Assembly: GCF_003815875.1 (NCBI RefSeq)
Contig: NZ_CP033924.1
Coordinates: forward strand, 5,022,001-5,086,000
Length of the DNA stretch: 64,000 bases
Reading direction: 5' to 3'
Source: Chryseobacterium lactis
GTDB taxonomy: Bacteria > Bacteroidota > Bacteroidia > Flavobacteriales > Weeksellaceae
The notes beneath the pieces are model-generated. The model was not told the DNA's origin, searched no databases, and saw only the letters and a list, made by a program, of their open reading frames with translations. Positions 53,425 to 63,174 of the stretch are shown here, piece after piece. Numbering within the stretch: position 1 is the first letter of the stretch; every line of letters starts with the position of its first letter. The position numbers were made by a program, and so were the translations under genes.

Positions 53425-54963
53425 ATGGAACAGACCAAAAGACAACTCCCGGAAATTGAAATAAGTGGAACTGTTTTTCAATTTGACATTGATAGGCTTG
53501 CTCTTATAGAAAAAGACAATCCAGCCAATTCGATCAGCTTTGCCTACATGGAAGATCATGGGACACACTATTCCTTTAATTACAGCCCAATCTCTAAAAA
53601 TCACGATTTTATCGTTATCGATCCCGAATTTGACGACACTGGAAAAATTATCCTTGATCCTTATTTTGAGACCAGCCAGAATGTTAAAATTCCAAGGATT
53701 ACAGAGATTGATCCATTAGGGTTTAGCCAGAAGTACAATTGCACCAGCAAAGATATGGTTGAGAAGACTGACTTTGAATTGATGGTTAACCAGGATGTTT
53801 ACAATAAGATAATTGACGGTCATCCCGTCAAAGTAAACATTTGCGGCAATCAATATGTTGTTGATCCGGACAATGATATCTTATGGTCGATTCAGGGAAA
53901 ACCGGACATTGACCTTGACCTGGTTAGAGATTATTATAGTGACAAAAACAGAGCATATAATATATTGTATGAACCTGCAACCGGACGGGTTATTGATCTC
54001 AAAAAGGAAAGTGTTATGGATACTGAGTCTGTTAGGCTTGTGGAGATTCCAGACATAAGAACCATAGATCCTATAGGTAAAAACCATGCGGCAAAATTAC
54101 CGCTAAAATTTGGCCTTTTATACCATGATCTAAAGCTTGAATACGACCTTGCCTACAGTCTGAACGAAATTAGCCAGGTTATACCAGCAAATAGGAATGA
54201 TCAGGGCCAACTGGAATTACTGATCGAGGGGACTACATTTATTGTCGATATCAATAGATTTGAGTTCCGTGACAAGTCCGATCCAAATAATGTAATTCCG
54301 TTAAAAGAAATGCAGGACAGTGGTGATGGATATCTGATCGAATATAATGACAAGGATATTCACTTACCTGAATTTGTTGTACTTGATCCTTCAGGCATGG
54401 CAAAAAAATACAACGTCTCCATCATGGAAGTGGAATCGCATGATGACTTTCATTTTATGGTTGATCAACAGGCTTTTCACAGCCGGATGCAGGGCAAACT
54501 TCCAACTATCGATATTGAAGGCCATACCTTTACTGTTGACATCAGGATGAATATGCTCCGTTCGGCAACTGATTTCGCATCTAAAGGGATAAATTTTGAT
54601 GATATTGACCACTATTATTCGGAAGAGAAAGATGCTTATCTCATTCCGTACGATCCCATAAAACATGAATTTCGCGAATTGGACTACGCAAATATTTCCA
54701 GCATTCCAAAAGATCTGATCGCCATTGAATTTCCATTTCAAACAAAACTTGATCCGATTGGATGGAACCGTGAAGGTGGGTGGGATCTGAAAAGTGATTT
54801 AAAATGGCTTGGCGTACAGAGCCATTTTGAAGCCAAGAAAATTCTCTGGGAAAAAACTTTTATTGTTGATGTCATCAAAGAAAATAAGGAAAAACAACAA
54901 AAAAGTCAGGACAATCAAAAGGCCAATAATCAGTCAAAGAAAAGTAAAGGGCGGAAATTCTAA
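53425..54963 (+). CDS. Four-repeat ICE protein of unknown function
   Basis: A 512-residue soluble protein built of a duplicated pair of beta-rich units. Unit A occurs at about 9-75 (GTVFQFDIDRLALIEKDNPA) and 265-335 (GTTFIVDINRFEFRDKSDPN). Unit B occurs at about 125-200 (HPVKVNICGNQYVVDPDNDI) and 355-430 (LPTIDIEGHTFTVDIRMNML). Linkers share a DP(L/S/I)G(F/M/K) motif and YNC/YNV. The end is Lys/Gln/Asn-rich and basic. It stands alone between the traA-D and traE-N units with its own terminator. I do not know a function; its place inside the transfer block suggests a conjugation or DNA-processing accessory. Confidence 0.75.
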   Translation: MEQTKRQLPEIEISGTVFQFDIDRLALIEKDNPANSISFAYMEDHGTHYSFNYSPISKNHDFIVIDPEFDDTGKIILDPYFETSQNVKIPRITEIDPLGFSQKYNCTSKDMVEKTDFELMVNQDVYNKIIDGHPVKVNICGNQYVVDPDNDILWSIQGKPDIDLDLVRDYYSDKNRAYNILYEPATGRVIDLKKESVMDTESVRLVEIPDIRTIDPIGKNHAAKLPLKFGLLYHDLKLEYDLAYSLNEISQVIPANRNDQGQLELLIEGTTFIVDINRFEFRDKSDPNNVIPLKEMQDSGDGYLIEYNDKDIHLPEFVVLDPSGMAKKYNVSIMEVESHDDFHFMVDQQAFHSRMQGKLPTIDIEGHTFTVDIRMNMLRSATDFASKGINFDDIDHYYSEEKDAYLIPYDPIKHEFRELDYANISSIPKDLIAIEFPFQTKLDPIGWNREGGWDLKSDLKWLGVQSHFEAKKILWEKTFIVDVIKENKEKQQKSQDNQKANNQSKKSKGRKF

Positions 54964-54983
54964 CCATTTCAAACTATAAGATT

Positions 54984-55019
54984 AAAAGTGCTAGTTCTTA
55001 GAATCTAGCACTTTTTTTT
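54984..55019 (+). terminator. Strong terminator after the four-repeat gene
   Basis: AAAAGTGCTAG (54984-54994) / CTAGCACTTTT (55005-55015), 11 perfect pairs, ten-base loop, eight T from 55012. It insulates the traE operon from upstream transcription. Confidence 0.88.
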
Positions 55020-55234
55020 GTTCCCCAGAAAGATAAAATCGTCCCATCCGCTGACCTGTATTCTAGGGTTATAAATACTCATTATTTAGGTCGCAAAAGT
55101 ACCCCCTGACAACCTTAGAAAGCCAAATAATTCCACGGATTTCCAATTTAAAAGAGTGCTTTCAATTCTATCTCACATTTGCCATGTAAGCCTGCAGGGT
55201 GCAGGAAAAGAATAACAAAAAATTCGATTAAAAC

Positions 55235-55540
55235 ATGGAAAAACAAAGAAAAAGAATTTTGATGACAGCATTGTTAATGATGTCAACTTTTGGCGCATTT
55301 GCCCAGGGAAACGGTCAGGGCGGTATTCAGGAAGCAACTCAAATGGTTACTTCTTATTTTGATCCTGCAACAAAATTGGTTTATGCTATCGGCGCAGTAG
55401 TCGGGCTGATTGGAGGTGTCAAGGTTTACAACAAATTTAGCTCTGGTGACCCCGATACCAGTAAGACTGCTGCCAGTTGGTTTGGAGCATGTATTTTTTT
55501 AATTGTCGCGGCTACGATCTTACGATCATTCTTCCTGTAG
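55235..55540 (+). CDS. traE: Conjugation protein TraE (DUF4134)
   Basis: A 101-residue membrane protein. A signal-like segment (MTALLMMSTFGAFAQ) is followed by two membrane helices (KLVYAIGAVVGLIGGVKVY and ACIFLIVAATILRSFF). The GDPDTSKTAASWFGA loop is the DUF4134 mark. It is the VirB2/VirB3-like start of the channel operon. Confidence 0.9.
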   Translation: MEKQRKRILMTALLMMSTFGAFAQGNGQGGIQEATQMVTSYFDPATKLVYAIGAVVGLIGGVKVYNKFSSGDPDTSKTAASWFGACIFLIVAATILRSFFL

Positions 55541-55570
55541 CCTTCAATTCAAACCTTCAAATCAACAGCT

Positions 55571-56404
55571 ATGACGACAGCAAAAAAAATAGTTACTCCA
55601 TTAACATATTATGGGGGTAAACAAAAACTCGCAAAGGTTATAATTCCTCTTATCCCGCCACATAAAACATACGTTGAGCCTTTTGTCGGTGGCGGGGCTA
55701 TATTTTGGTCAAAACCTATTACCGAGGTTGAAGTTATCAACGACTACAATAGGGAATTGATCAATTTCTACGAAATGGTCCAAAACCAGTTCGTAGAATT
55801 GGAAAAGCTGATCAGAATAAGTCTCCACAGTAGATCCTTACACAACGACGCCCTAGTGATTTACAACAACCCTCACTTATTTGACAGGTTAAAGCGTGCC
55901 TGGGCAGTATGGGTTCTCTGTAACCAATCCTTTAGTTCAATTATCGGGGACACCTGGGGCTACGACAAAACCAGTTCTACGAGCGCCAGAAAGATCAGCA
56001 ATAAGCGCAACTCATTTTCAGAGGAATATGCGATCAGGTTACAGAATGTTCAGATCGAGAATACCGATGCTCTCCGCATCATTAATTCACGCGATCACAT
56101 TTCTGCATTTCATTACTGTGATCCACCATATTACAATTCTGACTGTGGCCATTATGACGGCTATACGAGAGAAGATTATTCCTCACTCCTACGGTGCCTG
56201 TCCCAGATCAGTGGGAAATTTCTGCTGAGCAGTTATCCGAGCCCTGAGTTAAAGCAATACATAAAAAACGAGGGCTGGTACACTTTACAGATGCAGTCCA
56301 GTGTAATGGTGGATAATGCACATGGAAAACCGCATAAAAAGAAGATTGAGGTCTTGACGGCGAATTACGACCTGAACGCAATTCAGGGAACTATAAACTT
56401 TTAG
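55571..56404 (+). CDS. DNA adenine N6-methyltransferase (Dam/D12 class)
   Basis: A 277-residue D12-class methylase. The AdoMet motif is YVEPFVGGGAIFWSK and the catalytic motif is DPPYYN (CDPPYYNSDCGHYDG). The start TPLTYYGGKQKLAKVI is typical of the class. No cognate restriction enzyme is near, so it is an orphan methylase that may protect the element in new hosts or affect gene control. It sits between traE and traF with short spacers of 30 and 9 bp, so it is expressed with the transfer channel. Confidence 0.9.
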   Translation: MTTAKKIVTPLTYYGGKQKLAKVIIPLIPPHKTYVEPFVGGGAIFWSKPITEVEVINDYNRELINFYEMVQNQFVELEKLIRISLHSRSLHNDALVIYNNPHLFDRLKRAWAVWVLCNQSFSSIIGDTWGYDKTSSTSARKISNKRNSFSEEYAIRLQNVQIENTDALRIINSRDHISAFHYCDPPYYNSDCGHYDGYTREDYSSLLRCLSQISGKFLLSSYPSPELKQYIKNEGWYTLQMQSSVMVDNAHGKPHKKKIEVLTANYDLNAIQGTINF

Positions 56405-56413
56405 ACCATACCG

Positions 56414-56749
56414 ATGAAAACATTTAATATCAATAAAGGTGTGGGCCGTTCGGTTGAATTTAAAGGGCTTAAGGCCCAGTACCTTTTCATTTTTGCGGCA
56501 GGTCTTCTGGGTGTATTGATCCTGGTCATGATCATGTACATGATTGGTCTAAACTCCTATGTATGCCTTGTACTGGGAACTACGGGATCATCGGTTCTCA
56601 TCTGGCAGACTTTCTCACTTAATGGGAAGTATGGTGAACATGGACTTATGAAAATAGCTTCAAAAAAGCGACATCCTAGGTTCATTATCAGCCAAAAGCG
56701 GATTTATCGCTTACTAAAATCCAAGTTGAATTTCAAATCAATCAAATAA
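56414..56749 (+). CDS. traF: Conjugation protein TraF (DUF4133)
   Basis: A 111-residue protein beginning with FNINKGVGRSVEFKGLKAQY, typical of DUF4133, followed by two membrane helices (LFIFAAGLLGVLILVMIMYM and LVLGTTGSSVLIWQTF) and a basic tail. It is VirB3-like. Its stop overlaps the traG start (TAATG). Confidence 0.9.
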   Translation: MKTFNINKGVGRSVEFKGLKAQYLFIFAAGLLGVLILVMIMYMIGLNSYVCLVLGTTGSSVLIWQTFSLNGKYGEHGLMKIASKKRHPRFIISQKRIYRLLKSKLNFKSIK

Positions 56750-59256
56750 TGAGAAATATGGCAAAGACAAGGACACTTGAATCAAGGTTTCCGCTACTTG
56801 CAGTTGAAGAGAACTGTATTATATCGAAAGAAGCGGACATCACTGTATGTTTCAAAGTTATCCTTCCGGAAGTATTTACGGTATCATCTGCTGAGTATGA
56901 TGCAATGCACTCTGCCTGGCATAAAGCGATAAAAACCTTGCCCGATCATTCAATCGTGCTAAAACAGGATTGGTTCATTAAAGAGAGTTATGAACCGGAT
57001 CTTTCCAAAGAAGATATAAGCTTTTTAGGGAAATCCTATCAACAGCATTTCAATGAGCGACCATTCTTAAACCATTACTGTTATCTATTTCTGACCAAGA
57101 CCAGTAAGGAAAGAATGCGGATGCAATCTAATTTCTCCTCGCTTTGCAAAGGTGTCTTGATACCCAAAGAAATACGTGACAAAGAAAACATCCATAGGTT
57201 CATGGAGGCCGTGGCACAGTTTGAACGGATTTTAAATGACAGTGGATTTATATCTCTTGAAAGGCTTACGAGTGAGGAAATTACCGGAACTGACAATGTT
57301 CCTGGCCTCCTTGACCAATACTTAACCCTTTCAAGAGCCAAAGATGAACCTTTACAGGACATATCTCTTGGAAACGAAGAAGTGCGCGTTGGTAATAAAA
57401 GGCTCTGTGTACATACCTTATCGGACACCGATGATCTTCCTGGTACTGTTTCAATAGATAGCAGGTACGAGAAACTATCAACGGACCGTAGTGACTGTTT
57501 ACTGTCATTTGCTTCACCTGTTGGTTTGTTGCTTAACTGTAATCATATCTACAACCAATACATCTTTTTGGATAATTCTGACGATAACCTCAGAAAATTT
57601 GAGAAATCCGCACGGAACATGCATTCGTTGGCAAAGTATAGCCGAAGCAATCAGATAAATCGGGAATGGATCGAAAAATATCTCAATGAAGCGCATTCTT
57701 TTGGTCTTTCTTCGATAAGGGCACATTTCAATGTGATAGCCTGGTCAGATGATCCTGCAGAGTTGAAACGTATAAAAAATGATACCGGCAGTGCACTGGC
57801 CCTAATGGAATGCAAGCCAAGACATAACACTGTTGATGTCGCTACGCTGTTTTGGGCAGCAATGCCCGGCAATGCAGGCGACTTTCCAAGTGAGGAAAGC
57901 TTCTATACGTTTATTGAACCAGCGCTCTGTTTTTTTACCGAGGAAACAAATTACCATGATTCCCCCTCTCATTTCGGGATAAAAATGGCAGATCGGCTCA
58001 CGGGAAAACCAGTTCATCTGGATATATCTGATTTCCCGATGAAAAAAGGTATCATCACAAACAGAAATAAATTCATTCTTGGTCCTTCCGGTTCGGGCAA
58101 GTCTTTTTTCACTAACCACATGGTTCGCCAATACTGGGAACAGGGATCGCATGTTTTATTGATCGATACCGGGAATTCATATCAGGGGTTATGTGAAATG
58201 ATAAAGGGTAAGACCAAAGGGCAAGACGGGGTATATTTCACTTACACCGAAGATAATCCAATATCCTTTAACCCATTCTATACAGACGACAACGTTTTTG
58301 ATATTGAAAAAAGGGAAAGTATTAAGACGCTTATCCTAACACTATGGAAGCGAGATGATGAACCACCAAAACGTTCAGAAGAAGTTGCTTTATCGAATGC
58401 GGTAAGCGGGTACATCGAACATATTAAAAACAGCGATGTTAAACCGTCCTTCAATGGATTTTACGAATATGTCAAGAACGAATACAAGCAAGTTCTCCAA
58501 GCCAAGGAAGTCCGGGAAAAAGACTTTGACCTTGCCAATTTTCTAAATGTGCTAGAGCCTTACTATAAAGGTGGAGAATATGACTATTTACTAAATTCCG
58601 AAAAGGAGCTGGATCTACTGAATAAACGGTTTATTGTTTTCGAAATCGACGCTATCAAGGATCATAAAATTCTTTTCCCCATTGTGACCATTATTATAAT
58701 GGAAACTTTTATCAATAAGATGAGGCGGTTAAAGGGTATCCGGAAGCTAATTCTGATTGAAGAGGCTTGGAAAGCGATAGCAAAAGAAGGTTTCGCGGAA
58801 TACATAAAATACCTCTTTAAAACGGTCAGAAAATTCTTCGGAGAAGCAATCGTCGTGACCCAAGAGGTAGATGACATCATTCATTCACCCGTGGTCAAAG
58901 AGACTATCATCAACAACTCTGATTGCAAAATTCTCCTTGATCAGCGTAAATATATGAATAAGTTCGATGACATCCAAGCGATGCTAGGTCTTACCGAAAA
59001 AGAGAAATCCCAGATACTTTCGATCAATATGAACAATGATCCTTCCAGAAAATATAAGGAAGTATGGATCGGGCTTGGGGGCACTCACTCTGCAGTCTAC
59101 GCAACGGAGGTTTCAATGGCCGAATATTATGCCTATACCACGGAAGAAACCGAAAAACTGGAGGTCATGCAACTGGCTGAGGAACTCGGCGGGAATGTTG
59201 AGCATGCCATAAAACGCATTGTTCTCAAAAATACCGCAAATCAAAATAATAATTAA
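56749..59256 (+). CDS. traG: Conjugation ATPase TraG (VirB4-like)
   Basis: An 835-residue transfer ATPase, full length. The Walker A motif is GPSGSGKS (445-452) and Walker B is LILIEE (667-672). The N-terminal half is the VirB4-type domain with KYSRSNQINREWIEKYLNEA. An internal ATG at 56758 (MAKTRTLESRFPLLA) is the other possible start. It powers pilus/channel assembly at the inner membrane. Confidence 0.94.
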   Translation: MRNMAKTRTLESRFPLLAVEENCIISKEADITVCFKVILPEVFTVSSAEYDAMHSAWHKAIKTLPDHSIVLKQDWFIKESYEPDLSKEDISFLGKSYQQHFNERPFLNHYCYLFLTKTSKERMRMQSNFSSLCKGVLIPKEIRDKENIHRFMEAVAQFERILNDSGFISLERLTSEEITGTDNVPGLLDQYLTLSRAKDEPLQDISLGNEEVRVGNKRLCVHTLSDTDDLPGTVSIDSRYEKLSTDRSDCLLSFASPVGLLLNCNHIYNQYIFLDNSDDNLRKFEKSARNMHSLAKYSRSNQINREWIEKYLNEAHSFGLSSIRAHFNVIAWSDDPAELKRIKNDTGSALALMECKPRHNTVDVATLFWAAMPGNAGDFPSEESFYTFIEPALCFFTEETNYHDSPSHFGIKMADRLTGKPVHLDISDFPMKKGIITNRNKFILGPSGSGKSFFTNHMVRQYWEQGSHVLLIDTGNSYQGLCEMIKGKTKGQDGVYFTYTEDNPISFNPFYTDDNVFDIEKRESIKTLILTLWKRDDEPPKRSEEVALSNAVSGYIEHIKNSDVKPSFNGFYEYVKNEYKQVLQAKEVREKDFDLANFLNVLEPYYKGGEYDYLLNSEKELDLLNKRFIVFEIDAIKDHKILFPIVTIIIMETFINKMRRLKGIRKLILIEEAWKAIAKEGFAEYIKYLFKTVRKFFGEAIVVTQEVDDIIHSPVVKETIINNSDCKILLDQRKYMNKFDDIQAMLGLTEKEKSQILSINMNNDPSRKYKEVWIGLGGTHSAVYATEVSMAEYYAYTTEETEKLEVMQLAEELGGNVEHAIKRIVLKNTANQNNN

Positions 59257-59275
59257 TCTCTAAAATTTTAAAACA

Positions 59276-59908
59276 ATGAAAAAGATCATTTTCATGGTGA
59301 TGATGGCATTTACATTCGCCTTCACACCATTAGCAAAGGCGCAGTGGGTAGTAACCGATCCGACAAATCTTGCATCGGGTATTGTCAACAGTGCAAACGA
59401 GATTGTCCAGACATCCTCGACAGTTTCAAATGTAATCAAGAATTTCAACGAAGTCAAGCGAGTCTATGAGCAAGGAAAAGAATACTACGATAAGCTCAAG
59501 GCTGTAAATAATCTAGTAAAAGACGCGCGCAAAGTTCAGCAAACAGTTTTACTCGTTGGCGATGTATCTGAAATGTACGTTACCAATTTTGGTAAAATGA
59601 TGAATGACCCCAATTTCAAACCGAATGAACTGGCAGCCATTGCAAACGGCTATTCTGCCTTGCTTAATGAGAGTACTGAGCTTTTAAAAGAATTAAAGCA
59701 GATTATCACTGCCAACGGCCTATCTCTTAATGACAAGGAAAGAATGGAAGTTATTGATAAAGTATACAAGGAAGTAAGGGAATACCATGCCCTTGTAAAA
59801 TACTTTACCAACAAAAATATTTCCGTGAGTATCATTCGTGCCAAGAAGAAAAACAATACCCAACGAGTTCTTGAACTCTATGGAAATCCTGATCAAAAAT
59901 ATTGGTAA
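59276..59908 (+). CDS. traI: Conjugation protein TraI (DUF4141)
   Basis: A 210-residue periplasmic protein with signal peptide (IIFMVMMAFTFAFTPLAKAQ) and a long helical body (NSANEIVQTSSTVSNVIKNF, YEQGKEYYDKLKAVNNLVKD). It is DUF4141, the VirB5-like component of CTnDOT transfer systems. It lies 19 bp after traG. Confidence 0.88.
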   Translation: MKKIIFMVMMAFTFAFTPLAKAQWVVTDPTNLASGIVNSANEIVQTSSTVSNVIKNFNEVKRVYEQGKEYYDKLKAVNNLVKDARKVQQTVLLVGDVSEMYVTNFGKMMNDPNFKPNELAAIANGYSALLNESTELLKELKQIITANGLSLNDKERMEVIDKVYKEVREYHALVKYFTNKNISVSIIRAKKKNNTQRVLELYGNPDQKYW

Positions 59909-59911
59909 ATC

Positions 59912-60895
59912 ATGGAATACGAGAACTTACATGAAATCTTAAGGTCGTTATACGACGAGATGATCCCACTTTCAGCTGATATGGCGGGAGTGGCTAAAGG
60001 TGTAGCCGGTTTAGGAGCGCTTTTCTATGTGGCTATAAAGGTATGGCAAGCATTAAGCCGTGCTGAACCTATCGACGTTTTTCCTTTACTCAGACCCTTC
60101 GCTTTGGGCATTTGTATCATGTTCTTTCCAACAATTGTGCTGGGATCTATCAATGCTGTTTTAAGCCCGGTTGTAAAAGGCACCCATGCCATGCTCGAAA
60201 ATCAGGTTCTTGACCTAAATGCTTTACAGGAAAAGAAAGACAAACTGGAATATGAGGCAATGATCCGAAATCCTGAAAAAGCATATTTGGTTTCTGACGA
60301 AGCATTTGACAAAAAACTGGAAGAACTTGGCTGGTCGCCTGGGGACCTTGCTACCATGAGCGCTATGTATTTTGAGCGGGGAATGTTCCAATTTGGACAG
60401 AGTATTAAAGATTCTTTTAGGGAGTTTCTGGAAATATTATTCAATGCAGCGGCTTTGGTGATCGATACCATAAGAACATTTTTTCTGATAGTCCTTTCAA
60501 TTCTAGGACCAATCGCATTTGCCATAAGTGTCTGGGATGGATTTCAGTCCACATTAAATCAGTGGTTTACGAGATATGTCAGCGTGTATTTATGGCTACC
60601 TGTTGCTGACCTGTTCAGCTCCATCCTTGCCAGAATACAGTCTCTGATTTTGGAGCGCGATATCGAGAATTTATCCGATCCTTCCTTTATTCCAGATACA
60701 ACCAACACCGTATACATCATTTTTATGATCATCGGGATAGTAGGATATTTTACGGTTCCTACGGTAACAGGCTGGATCATTCAAGCTTCTGGTGCTACAA
60801 ATTTCACCCGAAATATTCAGCAGGCTGCAAGTGTTGCTAGTGGTGGTGCGGGGGCTGTTGCCGGAAATATTGGTGGGAGATTACTTAAAAAATAA
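59912..60895 (+). CDS. traJ: Conjugation protein TraJ (VirB6-like)
   Basis: A 327-residue polytopic inner-membrane protein. Hydrophobic segments include GLGALFYVAIKVWQALS, FALGICIMFFPTIVLGSINA, FFLIVLSILGPIAFAISVWD and VYIIFMIIGIVGYFTVPTVT. The Gly-rich end (ASGGAGAVAGNIGG) is family-typical. It begins three bases after traI. Confidence 0.92.
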   Translation: MEYENLHEILRSLYDEMIPLSADMAGVAKGVAGLGALFYVAIKVWQALSRAEPIDVFPLLRPFALGICIMFFPTIVLGSINAVLSPVVKGTHAMLENQVLDLNALQEKKDKLEYEAMIRNPEKAYLVSDEAFDKKLEELGWSPGDLATMSAMYFERGMFQFGQSIKDSFREFLEILFNAAALVIDTIRTFFLIVLSILGPIAFAISVWDGFQSTLNQWFTRYVSVYLWLPVADLFSSILARIQSLILERDIENLSDPSFIPDTTNTVYIIFMIIGIVGYFTVPTVTGWIIQASGATNFTRNIQQAASVASGGAGAVAGNIGGRLLKK

Positions 60896-60916
60896 CATAC
60901 CTAAAAAATTAAAAAC

Positions 60917-61540
60917 ATGGAATTTAAAACCCTCCGGAATATAGAAAATAGCTTCCGCCAGATCAGGCTTTATGCGATAATTTTTGCCTTGTTATGCACT
61001 GGTATCGTTGGATACGCAATCTGGAAGTCATACAGTTTCGCGGAAAAGCAACGGGAAAAAATCTATGTCTTGGATCAGGGCAAATCATTGATGCTGGCGC
61101 TTGCACAGGATGCCAGCATCAACCGCCCTGTTGAGGCAAGAGAGCATGTAAGACGTTTTCACGAACTGTTTTTTACCCTGGCCCCGGACAAAAATGCTAT
61201 TGAGAGCAACATGAAGCGTGCTTTTAATCTTGCCGACAAGAGCGTATTTGACTATTACAATGACCTTGCGGAAAAGGGATATTATAATCGTATCATCAGT
61301 GGAAATGTACAGCAAAGGGTCGAAGTTGACAGTGTAATCTGCAACTTCGATTCTTACCCCTATTCAGTAAAAACTTATTCCACTCAATTTATCATCCGTT
61401 CAAGCAACGTGACCAAGCGTAATCTGGTCACTTCCTGTAATCTGCTAAACTCCGTTCGGTCAGATAATAACCCACAGGGCTTCAACATCGAGAAATTCGC
61501 CGTGTTGGAGAACAGGGATCTGGAAGTTGTAGAACGTTAA
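60917..61540 (+). CDS. traK: Conjugation protein TraK (VirB8-like)
   Basis: A 207-residue protein with one membrane anchor (LYAIIFALLCTGIVGYAIW) and a periplasmic domain (FFTLAPDKNAIESNMKRAFN, NLADKSVFDYYNDLAEKGYY). It is the TraK/VirB8-like scaffold of the channel. Confidence 0.92.
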   Translation: MEFKTLRNIENSFRQIRLYAIIFALLCTGIVGYAIWKSYSFAEKQREKIYVLDQGKSLMLALAQDASINRPVEAREHVRRFHELFFTLAPDKNAIESNMKRAFNLADKSVFDYYNDLAEKGYYNRIISGNVQQRVEVDSVICNFDSYPYSVKTYSTQFIIRSSNVTKRNLVTSCNLLNSVRSDNNPQGFNIEKFAVLENRDLEVVER

Positions 61541-61550
61541 ATCTATCATT

Positions 61551-61832
61551 ATGAATCTAAGAACAAAAATCGAAAATCGTATCAATGATCTTGATGACTG
61601 TTGGCGCGAATTGCCCATAAAAAAGCAGCGAAAATATACTATTTATTTTTTCCTGTTGTACACCATTTTAACGCTTATTGTTGTGGTAAACGTATGTGTC
61701 GAAACGGGAGAAGCAGATCAGGAAGTTGCCATCCGGCATATTGAGAATCCTGTCGAAAAAACAGAAAAGTCCGGTCTTATAGCCAAGGACAGTGTATCAA
61801 TTAACTTAAAAAATGAGAATAATGGAAAATAA
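61551..61832 (+). CDS. traL: Conjugation protein TraL (DUF3989)
   Basis: A 93-residue single-pass membrane protein (membrane segment YTIYFFLLYTILTLIVVVNV). Small anchored proteins at this place are TraL of CTnDOT-type elements. It overlaps traM. Confidence 0.82.
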   Translation: MNLRTKIENRINDLDDCWRELPIKKQRKYTIYFFLLYTILTLIVVVNVCVETGEADQEVAIRHIENPVEKTEKSGLIAKDSVSINLKNENNGK

Positions 61833-63150
61833 CGAGAATAAAAGAATCAGTATTCTAGTCGAAGAATCTGACCAGAAATCTGAAGATTTAATCAGTGGGA
61901 ATGACAAATCCAAGCTGGAAAAATTAAAAAAGCCATTGATCTATCTTCTAATGGGAATTGTTTTCCTTGTCTGTCTATATCTGATTTTCAAACCATCGTC
62001 CGATAAGGATGAGAACAAAGATTCGGGCCTCAATGGTGCTGTTCCACAGGCAACAGAAATAGGTATGCAGTCCGATAAACAAAAAGCCTATGAGCAGGCA
62101 ATGATGGACGAGAAAAACCAGCAAAAAAAGAATATGCTCACATCACTTTCCGATTATTGGAATAGTGACAGTACGATGCAGGCCGCCGATCCGAATTCAG
62201 GATTAAATGAGAATCCAACAAATAATCCATCAGGAAAGAGCTATCAGGCCGAAAGTCCGGCATTAAACTCCTATCGCAACGCACAGGCGACTTTAGGGTC
62301 ATTTTATAACAGTAATGAAAATTATGAATCAAATGAACTTCGCAAAGAGATTGCAGGATTAAAAAGGCAACTTGATGAAAGGGATGCGAATCCTGCTCCC
62401 TTGACAGTTAATGACCAATTGCAGCTCATGGAAAAATCTTACCAGATGGCGTCCAAGTATCTTCCAAATAATGGTGGTGAGCAAAAAAAGTCAGACAGTA
62501 CAGCCATTAGAAATACCGGAGGTCAGAAAACATCCTTTGTTGCTTTTTCGCCTATGCGTGCAAATGTGGTTTCTGCACTTTATCGTGAACCTTCAGATCG
62601 GGAGTTTTTGGAAAATATTAACGGAGAAAGAAACCGTGGATTCTACACTGTGGGTGTAACCCAACAGGCTACCAAAGTTAAGAATAGTATTCGGGCATGC
62701 ATTCATGAAAACACAACCATTGTTGGTGAAGGAACCGTGAAATTGCGGCTTCTTGAAGATTCAAAGACTCCTGATTTCACTATTCCCTCCGGTTCTATTG
62801 TTACTGCCGGAGCAAAATTCAACAATGGACGTTTAAGCCTAAAGGTTTCTTCAATAGAATCCAGCGGCAATATTTTCCCGGTAGAAATCAATATTTATGA
62901 TCTGGACGGTCAATTGGGGCTGAACGTGCCATATTCCGCTGAAATGAGTGCCGTCAATGAAATTGCTGCTAACATGAGCCAGTCTTCCGGTACTTCTATC
63001 ATGATGAGCAGATCCGCAGGCCAGCAAATAGCGGGCGACCTCTCCCGTGGCCTGGTTCAAGGAGTTGCGGGCTATTTTTCAAAGAAAGTAAGAACACCCA
63101 AAGTAATGTTAAAGGCAGGTCATCAGGTCTTTTTAGTTTCAAAAAAATAA
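61813..63150 (+). CDS. traM: Conjugation protein TraM (VirB10-like)
   Basis: A 445-residue protein with a cytoplasmic start, membrane anchor (PLIYLLMGIVFLVCLYLIF), a long polar linker with a coiled region (LRKEIAGLKRQLDERD), and a C-terminal VirB10/TraM beta domain (FYTVGVTQQATKVKNSIRAC to the end). An ATG at 61822 is as good a start as 61813. Both overlap traL, which suggests coupling. Confidence 0.92.
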   Translation: MRIMENNENKRISILVEESDQKSEDLISGNDKSKLEKLKKPLIYLLMGIVFLVCLYLIFKPSSDKDENKDSGLNGAVPQATEIGMQSDKQKAYEQAMMDEKNQQKKNMLTSLSDYWNSDSTMQAADPNSGLNENPTNNPSGKSYQAESPALNSYRNAQATLGSFYNSNENYESNELRKEIAGLKRQLDERDANPAPLTVNDQLQLMEKSYQMASKYLPNNGGEQKKSDSTAIRNTGGQKTSFVAFSPMRANVVSALYREPSDREFLENINGERNRGFYTVGVTQQATKVKNSIRACIHENTTIVGEGTVKLRLLEDSKTPDFTIPSGSIVTAGAKFNNGRLSLKVSSIESSGNIFPVEINIYDLDGQLGLNVPYSAEMSAVNEIAANMSQSSGTSIMMSRSAGQQIAGDLSRGLVQGVAGYFSKKVRTPKVMLKAGHQVFLVSKK

Positions 63151-63174
63151 TACTAATTCTTAAATCAAATAGAA

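Noticed and set aside
57081..58152. Several minus-strand open frames of 70-116 codons inside traG, and similar antisense frames inside susC, mnmE, topB and others
   Set aside because: They are shadows of well-supported genes, with no recognisable domains, start context or spacing of their own.
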